This document shows, piece by piece, positions 1 through 7,047 of a stretch of 12,166 nt of DNA. A model generated the notes under the pieces. It ran no database searches, was not told the DNA's origin, and was given only the letters and a program-made list of their open reading frames with translations. Numbering within the stretch: position 1 is the first letter of the stretch; the number at the start of each line of letters is the position of its first letter. The position numbers and the translations under genes were made by a program. Source of the DNA: an uncultured Halieaceae bacterium (GTDB taxonomy: Bacteria; Pseudomonadota; Gammaproteobacteria; Pseudomonadales; Halieaceae); assembly GCA_938045215.1 (NCBI GenBank), contig CALINF010000013.1:1-12166 (forward strand). Reading direction: 5' to 3'.

Positions 1-786
1 CCTGACATGCACTCGGCGAGCAAGCTGGTGGTTGAGCTTCAGGCCGTCGACAGGCTGCTGCGCATCAGCCGTGAAGAGGGCCGCCTCAGTGCGCAGGAGA
101 CAACCCGCGCCGTGGTGCGTGGCCTGGCGCACGAAATCAAGAATCCGCTGGGGGGTGTGCGCGGTGCAGCCCAGCTGCTGGCAAGGGAGCTGCCCGATCC
201 GCGGCTCAGTGAATACACGGAAATCATCATCCGCGAGGCAGACAGGCTGCGCGACCTTGTTGATCAACTGCTGGGACCAAATCAGAATCCGAGGATGTCA
301 GCCCTCAACATCCACGAGGTTATCGAGCATGTTCGCAATCTGATCGTGGCCGAGACTGACAACCGTATCACCATCGTTCGTGACTACGACCCCAGCTTGC
401 CGGAGCTGCCGGGAGATCGATCTCAGTTAATTCAGGCCATCCTCAATATCGTGCGCAATGCCCTGCAGGCCGCACCGGAGCTGGATGATTGCCGGATCAC
501 ACTGCGCACGCGCTCCCAACGACAGTTCACCGTAGGCGCGAAACGTCATCGCATTATTTGCAGAGTCGACATTATCGACAACGGTGGGGGAATACCCGAA
601 GAACTCCAGCACGCCATTTTTGTACCCATGGTAACCGGCCGTGCAGATGGGACCGGGCTGGGCCTATCAATAGCTCAATCTATCATCGACCAACATGGCG
701 GCCAGATTCTGTGCAGCAGCACAACCGGTCGTACCCGTTTTTCTATTTATCTACCGATGGAATCCCAAGATGCAGAAAGCCACTAA
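1..786 (+). CDS. ntrB: Nitrogen regulation sensor histidine kinase NtrB (GlnL), 3' part
   Basis: Partial gene: the frame is open to the window edge, so the true start and the N-terminal PAS sensor domain lie outside (family length is about 350 aa; 261 codons are visible, plus the stop). Numbering from the ATG at 7, the H-box has the phospho-accepting histidine at about residue 42 in GLAHEIKNPLGG, typical of NtrB. The ATP-binding domain follows: N-box around 147-151 (NIVRN), G1 box DNGGGIP at 191-197 and G2 box GTGLGLS near 215-221. By family knowledge NtrB is a cytoplasmic kinase/phosphatase of NtrC, controlled by PII protein in response to glutamine. The end overlaps ntrC by 17 nt, which suggests translational coupling. 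The ATG at 7 is internal, not the likely start. Alternative histidine kinases are unlikely given the NtrB-type H-box and the ntrC neighbour. Confidence 0.95.
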   Translation, partial: PDMHSASKLVVELQAVDRLLRISREEGRLSAQETTRAVVRGLAHEIKNPLGGVRGAAQLLARELPDPRLSEYTEIIIREADRLRDLVDQLLGPNQNPRMSALNIHEVIEHVRNLIVAETDNRITIVRDYDPSLPELPGDRSQLIQAILNIVRNALQAAPELDDCRITLRTRSQRQFTVGAKRHRIICRVDIIDNGGGIPEELQHAIFVPMVTGRADGTGLGLSIAQSIIDQHGGQILCSSTTGRTRFSIYLPMESQDAESH

Positions 787-2173
787 AGTCTGGGTCGTCG
801 ACGACGACAGCTCGATTCGCTGGGTGCTGGAAAGGGCACTGTCGCAGGCAGGAATAGAAAATGAGTGTTTTGAAACCGGCGATGACCTGCTCAATCGAAT
901 CGAGATCGATACCCCGGACGTCATCATCAGCGACATCCGCATGCCCGGCACCGATGGCCTGGAGTTGCTGTCACGAATAACTCACAGTCACCCGGATTTG
1001 CCCGTCATCATAACCACGGCGCACTCCGATCTTGATAGCGCAGTGGCGTCGTATCAACAAGGCGCATTCGAATACCTGCCCAAGCCTTTCGACATTGACG
1101 AGGTGATCTCTATTACGGAAAGGGCGTTGGCTCAATCCGCCGAAAAACAGCGCGACGCACCCGAACAGGAGGAACTGCCGGCCACGGAAATCATTGGCGA
1201 AGCGCCAGCAATGCAGGAAGTATTTCGCGCTATTGGCCGTCTCGCCCACAGCAATATCACTGTATTGATTAATGGCGAATCCGGAACAGGCAAAGAACTG
1301 GTGGCTGCGGCCCTGCATCGCCACAGCCTGCGATCCGCCAAACCCTTCATAGCCCTGAATATGGCCGCCATCCCTCGCGACCTTATGGAGTCCGAGCTGT
1401 TCGGACACGAGAAAGGCGCCTTTACTGGCGCAAACAGCAAGCGCGAGGGCCGCTTCGAGCAAGCCGATGGCGGCACGCTCTTTCTCGACGAGATCGGCGA
1501 TATGCCGGCAGAGACACAGACTCGCCTTCTGCGTGTGTTGGCCGACGGTGAGTTCTATCGTGTTGGTGGTCATACTTCCGTCAAAGTGGATGTGCGTATT
1601 ATCGCAGCGACGCATCAGGATCTGGAAGACCTGGTTCAGCGCGGCGATTTTAGGGAAGATCTCTTTCACAGGCTGAACGTCATTCGTATCCACATTCCAA
1701 GGCTGGCTGACCGACGCGAAGACATACCTCGACTGATGCGCTATTTCTTTCAGAAAGCAGCAGACGAACTCGGGGGCGACCCCAAGGTGCTGCTTCCGGA
1801 AACCGAACAGTTCCTGACGGCGTTGCCGTGGCCTGGCAACGTCAGACAGCTGGAGAATACCTGCCGCTGGATAACCGTGATGGCATCAGGCAGAGAGATT
1901 CACCTGACCGACTTGCCGCCGGAGCTGGGAAGAATAGACACGCCACTGGAAGATAGTGGCGAGACAGACTGGCGAGAGTTGTTGTGTCAGTGGGCACGCA
2001 ATGAGCTGGTGCAGGGAAAACATCACATTCTGCGCCAGGCGATTCCAGCCTTTGAACGCAGCATGATCGAGGTGGCGTTACACCACTCTCAGGGGCGCAA
2101 GCGAGATGCCGCCGAACTGCTGGGGTGGGGCCGAAACACCCTGACCCGAAAAATGAAAGAGCTGGAGATGTAG
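770..2173 (+). CDS. ntrC: Nitrogen regulation response regulator NtrC (GlnG), sigma-54 activator
   Basis: 467 aa, close to the E. coli protein (469). The receiver domain (about 1-120) has the acidic pocket D11-D13, phospho-acceptor D55 in SDIRMPG, and a conserved lysine in PKPF near 105. The central AAA+ domain (about 140-370) has Walker A GESGTGKE at 169-176, the sigma-54 contact loop GAFTGA at 216-221, and Walker B ending LFLDEIG near 237-243. A Fis-type helix-turn-helix lies at about 435-463. Phosphorylated NtrC oligomerises on enhancers and remodels sigma-54 polymerase at nitrogen-stress promoters such as glnA. I chose the ATG at 770 because it starts exactly before the receiver domain and has GGA 8 nt upstream; an upstream start at 695 would add 25 residues coded within ntrB. 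It overlaps ntrB by 17 nt. All catalytic motifs are intact. Its glnA target is not in the window. Confidence 0.97.
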   Translation: MQKATKVWVVDDDSSIRWVLERALSQAGIENECFETGDDLLNRIEIDTPDVIISDIRMPGTDGLELLSRITHSHPDLPVIITTAHSDLDSAVASYQQGAFEYLPKPFDIDEVISITERALAQSAEKQRDAPEQEELPATEIIGEAPAMQEVFRAIGRLAHSNITVLINGESGTGKELVAAALHRHSLRSAKPFIALNMAAIPRDLMESELFGHEKGAFTGANSKREGRFEQADGGTLFLDEIGDMPAETQTRLLRVLADGEFYRVGGHTSVKVDVRIIAATHQDLEDLVQRGDFREDLFHRLNVIRIHIPRLADRREDIPRLMRYFFQKAADELGGDPKVLLPETEQFLTALPWPGNVRQLENTCRWITVMASGREIHLTDLPPELGRIDTPLEDSGETDWRELLCQWARNELVQGKHHILRQAIPAFERSMIEVALHHSQGRKRDAAELLGWGRNTLTRKMKELEM

Positions 2174-2206
2174 CCACCACGTTCTGAGCACGGTTACTAT
2201 GCTGTC

Positions 2207-2668
2207 ATGCTGAACATCGTTCTGTTTGAACCCGAGATCCCACCCAATACTGGCAACATCATTCGGCTGTGCGCCAACACCGGCTGCACCTTGCATCTGA
2301 TAGAGCCGCTTGGCTTCGAGCTGGATGATAAGCGGCTGCGTCGAGCCGGGCTCGACTATCGCGAGTTTGCCAACGTTGCGGTTCACGCCAGCTTCGATGC
2401 TTTCCTCAAAGGCGGGCACGAGCGCATATTTGCTGCAACCACCAGGGGATCGCAGGCATACAACGACATCGCATTCCAGGCAGGCGACTCGCTGCTGTTT
2501 GGTCCCGAAACGCGTGGCCTACCGCAGGAACTCCTGGATCGATTGGGCCACGATGCAAGTTTTCGCATTCCTATGCGCACCGACAGTCGCAGTCTCAATC
2601 TGAGCAATGCTGCAGCTATCGTGGTGTACGAGGCGCTACGCCAGCAGGGCTTCCCATCACTGAAATAG
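2207..2668 (+). CDS. trmL: tRNA (cytidine/uridine(34)-2'-O)-methyltransferase TrmL
   Basis: 153 aa, about the length of E. coli TrmL (157). It is a minimal SPOUT (trefoil-knot) methyltransferase: EPEIPPNTGN at 8-17, GPETRGLP at 99-106 and IPMRTDSRSLNLSNAAAI at 121-138 form the AdoMet-binding knot and active site. By family knowledge it methylates the ribose 2'-OH of the wobble base in the two tRNA-Leu isoacceptors CmAA and cmnm5UmAA, acting as a dimer in the cytoplasm. It begins 33 nt after ntrC on the same strand and converges on secB. No clear Shine-Dalgarno precedes the ATG. A TACTAT hexamer at 2195-2200 sits where a -10 element would give a nearly leaderless transcript, but no good -35 is visible. 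Co-transcription with ntrBC is the simpler reading. Another SPOUT RNA methyltransferase is unlikely at this length and with these motifs. Confidence 0.95.
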   Translation: MLNIVLFEPEIPPNTGNIIRLCANTGCTLHLIEPLGFELDDKRLRRAGLDYREFANVAVHASFDAFLKGGHERIFAATTRGSQAYNDIAFQAGDSLLFGPETRGLPQELLDRLGHDASFRIPMRTDSRSLNLSNAAAIVVYEALRQQGFPSLK

Positions 2669-2728
2669 GCGACAGCGACAACTGCATCTCATCCTGCATA
2701 CGTACAGAAACTGTGACCGGGCAGGCAT

Positions 2729-2754
2729 AAAAAAGGGAGCAATAAGCCCCCCTT
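2729..2754 (-). terminator. Intrinsic terminator of the rhodanese-grxC-secB operon
   Basis: Read on the minus strand, an arm AAGGGGGGC and an arm GCTCCCTT enclose loop TTATT; the stem has one bulged G and one G-U pair and is followed by a run of T residues (six As at 2729-2734 on the plus strand). It lies about 40 nt after the secB stop, as expected for a rho-independent terminator. Read on the plus strand the hairpin has no following T-run, so it should end trmL transcripts only weakly. Confidence 0.8.
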
Positions 2755-2794
2755 AATATCGCGAAAGTCGCGCAACGTTACGATCGCATACAAC

Positions 2795-2810
2795 CCTACT
2801 GTACAGTAGG
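2795..2810. repeat. 16-bp perfect palindrome across the secB stop codon
   Basis: CCTACTGTACAGTAGG equals its own reverse complement. It covers the last codons and the TAG stop of secB. In RNA it could fold as a 6-bp stem with a GUAC loop, just before a small CGCGA/TCGCG hairpin (2760-2772) and the terminator. The structure is seen directly; any function is unknown, and a palindrome of this length in 12 kb could arise by chance. Confidence 0.5.
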
Positions 2811-3296
2811 CTCCGCTGCCGGCGCAGATGCCTGCTCCGCCTGTTGTGCCATCGCCTGCTGGTACATAGCTTCGAAGTTAACCGGTGCCAACATCACCGC
2901 TGGAAAACCGCCCTTCACGCACAGGTTATCGATAGTTTCGCGAGCATAGGGGAACAAAATAGTGGGCGCTGCTGTACCCAGAATTCGGCGCAGATCTTCG
3001 CCTTCAAAGCCATTAATCATGAAGACACCGGCTTGCTGGACTTCCACTAAAAACGCAGTGTCCTCTTCTACCTTGGCAGTCAGGGTTATTGTCAGAACCA
3101 CCTCAAAGTTACCCGCATCATCGATATGGTCACTACGGGTATTGAGATCAACGGTGATCTGCGGCTGCCATTGTTTCTTGAATACGTTTGGCGTACTCGG
3201 CGACTCAAATGAAATATCCTTGGTGTAGATGCGCTGCATTGCAAATTGCTGCTGCGCTCCCTCTGTCTGTGCTGCTGCTTGCTGCTCTTCGGCCAT
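2796..3296 (-). CDS. secB: Protein-export chaperone SecB
   Basis: 166 aa, close to the family norm (about 155-165). Hallmarks are QRIYTKDISFESPSTPNVF in the N-terminal quarter, FPYARETIDNL, and GGFPAVMLAPVNFEAMY near the C-terminus. The N-terminus and last 25 residues are low-complexity and rich in Ala and Gln, as is common for SecB tails. By family knowledge it is a cytoplasmic homotetramer that holds preproteins unfolded and hands them to SecA for Sec translocation. I chose the ATG at 3296 because GGAGG lies just upstream at 3304-3308. A possible GTG five codons further up (3311) overlaps this ribosome-binding site and is unlikely to be used. It is the last gene of a minus-strand operon, 36 nt after grxC, and ends at a terminator. 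Confidence 0.97.
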   Translation of the reverse strand: MAEEQQAAAQTEGAQQQFAMQRIYTKDISFESPSTPNVFKKQWQPQITVDLNTRSDHIDDAGNFEVVLTITLTAKVEEDTAFLVEVQQAGVFMINGFEGEDLRRILGTAAPTILFPYARETIDNLCVKGGFPAVMLAPVNFEAMYQQAMAQQAEQASAPAAEPTVQ

Positions 3297-3303
3297 GTTG
3301 CCG

Positions 3304-3308
3304 TCCTC
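3304..3308 (-). promoter_or_regulatory. Ribosome-binding site that sets the secB start
   Basis: GGAGG on the minus strand, 7 nt before the ATG at 3296. It decides against the in-frame GTG at 3311, which overlaps this site. Confidence 0.75.
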
Positions 3309-3332
3309 CACTTTTGCGAAATTTGCAGACGC

Positions 3333-3596
3333 CTATTGCGTCAATTGTAGTAACTCATCCAGCTGACCCTGGCGCTCTAGCCTGGCCAGGTCATCAAAAC
3401 CGCCCACATGGTGCTTACCAATCCATATCTGGGGCACGGTACTGCGACCGCTTATAGCTGACATCTCACGGCGCAGCGCAGGCTGCCCGTCGACACCAAT
3501 ATCGGTGTAGGTCACGCCCTTGCTGTCTAGCAGCGTGCGTGCGCGAATACAGTAGGGGCAGAACCGGGTTGAATACATCTTGACTGCCGCGGCCAT
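3333..3596 (-). CDS. grxC: Glutaredoxin 3 (GrxC), dithiol type
   Basis: 87 aa from this start, similar to E. coli GrxC (83). It has the dithiol active site CPYC at 13-16, the cis-proline glutathione-binding motif TVPQ at 53-56, and GGFDD at 65-69. By family knowledge it reduces protein disulfides and glutathione mixed disulfides in the cytoplasm, using glutathione. Two ATGs compete. The one at 3605 overlaps the rhodanese stop (ATGA) but has its AAGGG only 2 nt away. The one at 3596 has better spacing (about 10 nt) and leaves exactly 12 residues before CPYC, as in E. coli. I prefer 3596, but 3605 (90 aa) is possible. It lies between the rhodanese gene and secB, the same order as in E. coli. 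Confidence 0.93.
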   Translation of the reverse strand: MAAAVKMYSTRFCPYCIRARTLLDSKGVTYTDIGVDGQPALRREMSAISGRSTVPQIWIGKHHVGGFDDLARLERQGQLDELLQLTQ

Positions 3597-3601
3597 TTTC
3601 T

Positions 3602-4024
3602 TCATTTCCCTTTCTTGACCGTAGGCAGCTGCAGGTTGCCCCACTCGAGCATGCCGCCCGTCATCTTGTAAACCTTGTCAAATCCATTGGCTTTTAACTG
3701 CTTGCCCGCAGCACCGGAGTGTTGGCCCATTTTGCAGACCAATACCACGGGCTTGTCGCGGTACTTGTCCAACTCGGTCATTCTCGCTACCAGTTTGGCG
3801 GCGGGAATATGCAACGCATCCACTATGTGCCCCTGCTTGAAATCAGCCGCGTCACGCAGGTCGACAAAAATGCCATGCTCTGCATTCACAACATTGATGG
3901 CTTGCTGTGGAGACAATGACGGACCGGATTTGCGCGCCTCGTGAAATACCAGCATGCCGATAGCAACCAGTAGGGCAGCAACTAGGATCCATTGCTGGGC
4001 TACAAACTCAAGAATAAGGGCCAT
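3602..4024 (-). CDS. Membrane-anchored single-domain rhodanese (YibN-like)
   Basis: 140 aa. An N-terminal transmembrane helix (about residues 10-27, WILVAALLVAIGMLVF) is followed by one rhodanese domain (about 40-137) with VDLRDAADFKQGHI and the active loop CKMGQHSG, catalytic Cys97. The domain is predicted to face the cytoplasm, although topology is not certain from sequence. Rhodaneses carry sulfane sulfur as a cysteine persulfide; the substrate of this family is not known to me. As I recall, the E. coli equivalent YibN lacks the usual catalytic cysteine, whereas this one keeps it. The ATG at 4024 matches the family N-terminus; a TTG at 4108 would add 28 residues and overlap the probable promoter. 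No clear Shine-Dalgarno is seen. It is the first gene of an operon with grxC and secB. Confidence 0.88.
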   Translation of the reverse strand: MALILEFVAQQWILVAALLVAIGMLVFHEARKSGPSLSPQQAINVVNAEHGIFVDLRDAADFKQGHIVDALHIPAAKLVARMTELDKYRDKPVVLVCKMGQHSGAAGKQLKANGFDKVYKMTGGMLEWGNLQLPTVKKGK

Positions 4025-4099
4025 GGTATTGGATTCTGTCTGTGCGAATAGGGCTTTAAACGAGCTTACGGCACTTACCGACCGCTCAAAAAGGCGGCA

Positions 4100-4105
4100 A
4101 GTATA
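4100..4105 (-). promoter_or_regulatory. Possible -10 element for the rhodanese-grxC-secB operon
   Basis: TATACT on the minus strand (5 of 6 bases of TATAAT), preceded by TTG. The best -35 at 17-nt spacing is the weak TGGAGC. The transcript would start about 70 nt before the rhodanese ATG. The position in the divergent gap is right, but the evidence is a single good hexamer. Confidence 0.4.
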
Positions 4106-4175
4106 CAAGGTCTTGTCTGGGCGCTCCAGCCCTCAAATCGACCACCCCCAGAGTGGCATCGGTTACTATTTGCCC

Positions 4176-4204
4176 GTGTCAGCAGACGCAGGACGCGCTA
4201 AAAT
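4176..4204 (+). promoter_or_regulatory. Possible promoter for gpmI
   Basis: GTGTCA (4176-4181; 4 of 6 to TTGACA), a 17-nt spacer and TAAAAT (4199-4204; 5 of 6 to TATAAT). The transcript would start near 4211, about 27 nt before the gpmI ATG. A second possible -10, TACTAT at 4164-4169, has no convincing -35. The rest of the 4025-4237 gap holds only the divergent promoter signals. Confidence 0.4.
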
Positions 4205-4237
4205 GCCGCGCTCTAGACTTTTCCCAATGGATAAAAC

Positions 4238-5794
4238 ATGACCGACACACGCAAGACTCCCACGGTTCTCATTGTTTTGGATGGATGGGGCTACCGTGAG
4301 GATAGCCGTGACAATGCGATCGCCAATGGCGACACGCCTGTGTGGGACAGGCTGTGGAGCAGCGCCCCGCATACTCTCATCTCCGGGTCGGGCCTGGATG
4401 TCGGCTTGCCCGCTGGCCAGATGGGCAACTCCGAGGTAGGGCACATGAGCCTTGGGGCTGGCCGCGTGGTCTATCAGAACATTACCCGCATCGATAAGGC
4501 CATTGCAGACAATAGCTTCAACACAAATCCCGCGTACCTGGAGGGCATTGATACAGCAGTGGCGCGCGATGGCGCGATTCACTTGTTTGGGTTGCTGTCA
4601 GCTGGCGGTGTGCACAGCCACGAGCAGCACATATTTGCAGCTGCTCGCCTGGCGGCAGAGCGAGGCGCCAAGCGCATTTACCTGCACGCTTTTCTGGATG
4701 GGCGCGATACGCCACCGCGCAGCGCTCAGGCCTCCCTTGCTCTGGCAGACGACCTGTTTGCAGAGCTGGGCGTCGGTCGCGTCGCCAGCCTCTGCGGCCG
4801 CTACTATGCGATGGATCGCGACAACCGCTGGGATCGAATCGAGCTCGCCTATGACTTACTGACACAAGGCAAAGCAGACTACACAGCAAAGTCCTCAGCT
4901 GAGGCCCTCCAGGCAGCCTATGCGCGCGACGAGAATGATGAGTTTGTAATGCCCACCGTGGTGCAAGCCCCCGACGAAGACGCAGCTATAGTCAGTGACA
5001 ACGACACTGTACTGTTCATGAACTTTCGCTCCGATCGCGCGCGTCAGCTAACGCGCGCGTTTGTGGATGACGACTTCACAGGCTTTAGCCGCAAGGTACG
5101 CCCCCAACTGTCAGCATTTGTGACGACCACCGAGTATGCAGCGAATATCGACGCTCCCTGCGCATTCCCGCCAGAAGCGCTTACCAATGTACTGGGAGAC
5201 TTTGTCGCGCAACAGGGCATGACCCAGTTGCGCATTGCAGAAACAGAAAAGTACGCGCATGTAACGTTTTTCTTCAGCGGGGGCCGGGAGGCTTTATTCG
5301 AGGGAGAAAAACGAATCATGATCCCCTCCCCCGACGTGGCAACTTATGACCTGAAGCCAGAGATGAGCGCCCCGGAGCTGACCGATCAGCTGGTCGAGGC
5401 GATTCATTCTGGCCTTTATGACCTTATTGTTTGCAACTACGCCAATGGCGACATGGTCGGCCACACCGGCGTATATGCTGCGGCAATCAAGGCCGTGGAG
5501 GCACTGGACAGCTGCCTGGAACGCGTCGAGCAGGCCGTGCTCACCGCCGGAGGTCAGGCACTAATCACGGCCGATCATGGCAACTGCGAACAGATGCTGG
5601 ATTACGAATCAGGGCAGCTCCATACACAGCACACTACCGAGCATGTGCCGTTGGTATATATAGGCATGGAGCCCATATCCCTGGACCCCGCAGGGGGTAT
5701 TCTCGCGGATATCGCGCCCACTCTGTTGAGCCTGATGCACTTACCGCAGCCAGCGGAAATGTCGGGACGCAGCCTCGCTCTGTCTGCCAATTAA
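4238..5794 (+). CDS. gpmI: 2,3-bisphosphoglycerate-independent phosphoglycerate mutase
   Basis: 518 aa, near E. coli GpmM (514). It belongs to the alkaline-phosphatase superfamily with two Mn ions. Visible motifs include D15 in VLDGWG, nucleophile S65 in MGNSEVGH, HLFGLLSAGGVHSH near 115-128, FLDGRDTPP at 152-160, GRYYAMDRDNRWDR at 187-200, NFRSDRARQ at 262-270, D405 and H409 in NGDMVGH, D446/H447 in ADHGNC, and the HTQHT metal-ligand motif at 462-466. It interconverts 3- and 2-phosphoglycerate in glycolysis and gluconeogenesis through a phosphoserine intermediate. The ATG at 4238 has no good Shine-Dalgarno but fits the family N-terminus. The gene is divergent from the rhodanese operon and heads gpmI-envC, with envC starting 5 nt after its stop. 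Confidence 0.97.
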   Translation: MTDTRKTPTVLIVLDGWGYREDSRDNAIANGDTPVWDRLWSSAPHTLISGSGLDVGLPAGQMGNSEVGHMSLGAGRVVYQNITRIDKAIADNSFNTNPAYLEGIDTAVARDGAIHLFGLLSAGGVHSHEQHIFAAARLAAERGAKRIYLHAFLDGRDTPPRSAQASLALADDLFAELGVGRVASLCGRYYAMDRDNRWDRIELAYDLLTQGKADYTAKSSAEALQAAYARDENDEFVMPTVVQAPDEDAAIVSDNDTVLFMNFRSDRARQLTRAFVDDDFTGFSRKVRPQLSAFVTTTEYAANIDAPCAFPPEALTNVLGDFVAQQGMTQLRIAETEKYAHVTFFFSGGREALFEGEKRIMIPSPDVATYDLKPEMSAPELTDQLVEAIHSGLYDLIVCNYANGDMVGHTGVYAAAIKAVEALDSCLERVEQAVLTAGGQALITADHGNCEQMLDYESGQLHTQHTTEHVPLVYIGMEPISLDPAGGILADIAPTLLSLMHLPQPAEMSGRSLALSAN

Positions 5795-5799
5795 TCGCA

Positions 5800-6954
5800 G
5801 TGCCTCGCCCGCTTCGCTCTATCATCGCGCTGGGAGCGCTGACCATAGCACTGACTGCAGTCGGTGCGCAGGGGCAATCAGACAAAGCGGCAACCCGCAC
5901 CGAGCTGGATGATGTTACCGCTGCTATCAACCGTGTAACCCGGGAGATAGAGGGCGCACGCACCCGCAAAAGTGCACTCGAGGCCCAGGTGCGCGAGGCA
6001 GAGGTAGAACTTGGCAATGTACAGCGATCCATAAGAGAGAACCGCAACTCACTAAAGCGGATCAACGATGAACTCGATTCGCTGGCAGCGCAGCAGCTGG
6101 ACCTTGAGACCGCACGCAATGCGCAACAGGCGCGCATCGTCAGGGAATTGCGCAATGCCTGGCAGGTGGGCCAGCAGGGTCAGTTTCAAGTACTGCTTAG
6201 CCAGGAGAGCCCGGATACCGTCGCTCGAAACCTGACCTATCATCGCTATCTGTTCGCTGCCCGCAATGACCTGCTGGTGAATTACCGACAAACATTGTCA
6301 GAACTGGCCGAACTGGAAACCCGCCAGCTGGCCGCAGTCGAGCAATTGGAGCAGGAACAAAACTCACTTGATCAGGCAGAAAAGCAGCTGGCTAAAGCCA
6401 AAGAGACACGCCAGCTCGCCGTGGCCAGGCTCAGTGCAGATATAACGAGCAAGGGTACAGAGCTTAAGCGTATGCAGGAAAACCGCGCGCAGCTGGAGCG
6501 GCTGCTCGCCACCATTGAAGAGGCCGTCACTGACTTGCAGGCGCCGGATGACTACCAGGCCTTCGCAGCCGCGCGCGGCAAGATGTCCTGGCCCGTATTG
6601 GGTAAACCTTCCAATAGTTTCGGCCGACCACGCAACGCCGGCAAGATGCGCTGGCAGGGTGTTAATATACCGGCGCCGGCAGGTGCAACCGTAACAGCGA
6701 TTCACCAGGGACGCGTGGTCTACGCTGATTGGTTTCGTGGTTCCGGGCTGCTGTTGATCATTGATCACGGTGACGGCTTCATGAGCCTCTATGCTCACAA
6801 TCAGGCATTATTGCGCGAGGTCGGGGAGTGGGTGAGCGCTGGCACGCCTATCACCACGGTCGGCGACTCCGGTGGCCTCAACCGGCCGGCGCTGTACTTC
6901 GAAATCCGTAAGGACGGCAAACCTACAAACCCAGCCAACTGGTGTACTGGCTGA
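5800..6954 (+). CDS. envC: Murein hydrolase activator EnvC (degenerate LytM/M23 protein)
   Basis: 384 aa (E. coli 419). A signal peptide occupies about 1-23 (basic start, then IIALGALTIALTAVGA), a long coiled coil about 30-250 rich in Glu/Gln/Arg/Leu, and a LytM domain 262-384. The domain is catalytically dead: the HxGxD zinc motif reads WQGVN (W285, N289), and the LHFE histidine is Tyr366 in LYFEIR. This is the EnvC hallmark. By family knowledge it is periplasmic, recruited by FtsEX through the coiled coil, and activates cell-wall amidases (AmiA/AmiB type) at the septum. The GTG at 5800 is the only start that yields a clean signal peptide; upstream in-frame codons lie within gpmI. It begins 5 nt after the gpmI stop without a visible Shine-Dalgarno, so translation is probably coupled. 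Confidence 0.92.
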   Translation: MPRPLRSIIALGALTIALTAVGAQGQSDKAATRTELDDVTAAINRVTREIEGARTRKSALEAQVREAEVELGNVQRSIRENRNSLKRINDELDSLAAQQLDLETARNAQQARIVRELRNAWQVGQQGQFQVLLSQESPDTVARNLTYHRYLFAARNDLLVNYRQTLSELAELETRQLAAVEQLEQEQNSLDQAEKQLAKAKETRQLAVARLSADITSKGTELKRMQENRAQLERLLATIEEAVTDLQAPDDYQAFAAARGKMSWPVLGKPSNSFGRPRNAGKMRWQGVNIPAPAGATVTAIHQGRVVYADWFRGSGLLLIIDHGDGFMSLYAHNQALLREVGEWVSAGTPITTVGDSGGLNRPALYFEIRKDGKPTNPANWCTG

Positions 6955-6987
6955 GCCGGGGAACCAAGAGCGCTACACCAAGTCTAG

Positions 6988-7015
6988 TTAACATCGGTTA
7001 CACTTAAGCGATATT
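6988..7015 (+). promoter_or_regulatory. Possible promoter for ctpA
   Basis: In the 93-nt gap after envC, TTAACA (6988-6993) and GATATT (7010-7015) are 16 nt apart, each about 4 of 6 to consensus. TACACT at 6999-7004 is another -10 candidate without a good -35. No terminator is seen after envC, so read-through from gpmI-envC may also supply ctpA. Confidence 0.25.
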
Positions 7016-7047
7016 TCAATTAGCCCTGAGCGATGCAGGCGGCCACC

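Noticed and set aside
695..769. 25-residue N-terminal extension of NtrC
   Set aside because: Encoded within ntrB; the receiver domain starts right after the ATG at 770, which also has an upstream GGA.
971..1693. 240-codon open frame on the minus strand inside ntrC
   Set aside because: It lies wholly antisense to a complete NtrC with intact motifs; composition shows no domain, no ribosome-binding site was seen, and long antisense frames are expected in GC-rich coding DNA.
5431..5799. Upstream extension of envC into gpmI
   Set aside because: The added sequence is an out-of-frame reading of gpmI, and the GTG at 5800 gives a proper signal peptide.
5634..6155. 173-codon Ser/Arg-rich open frame antisense to gpmI and envC
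   Set aside because: Biased composition typical of a shadow frame; it crosses the boundary of two well-supported genes.
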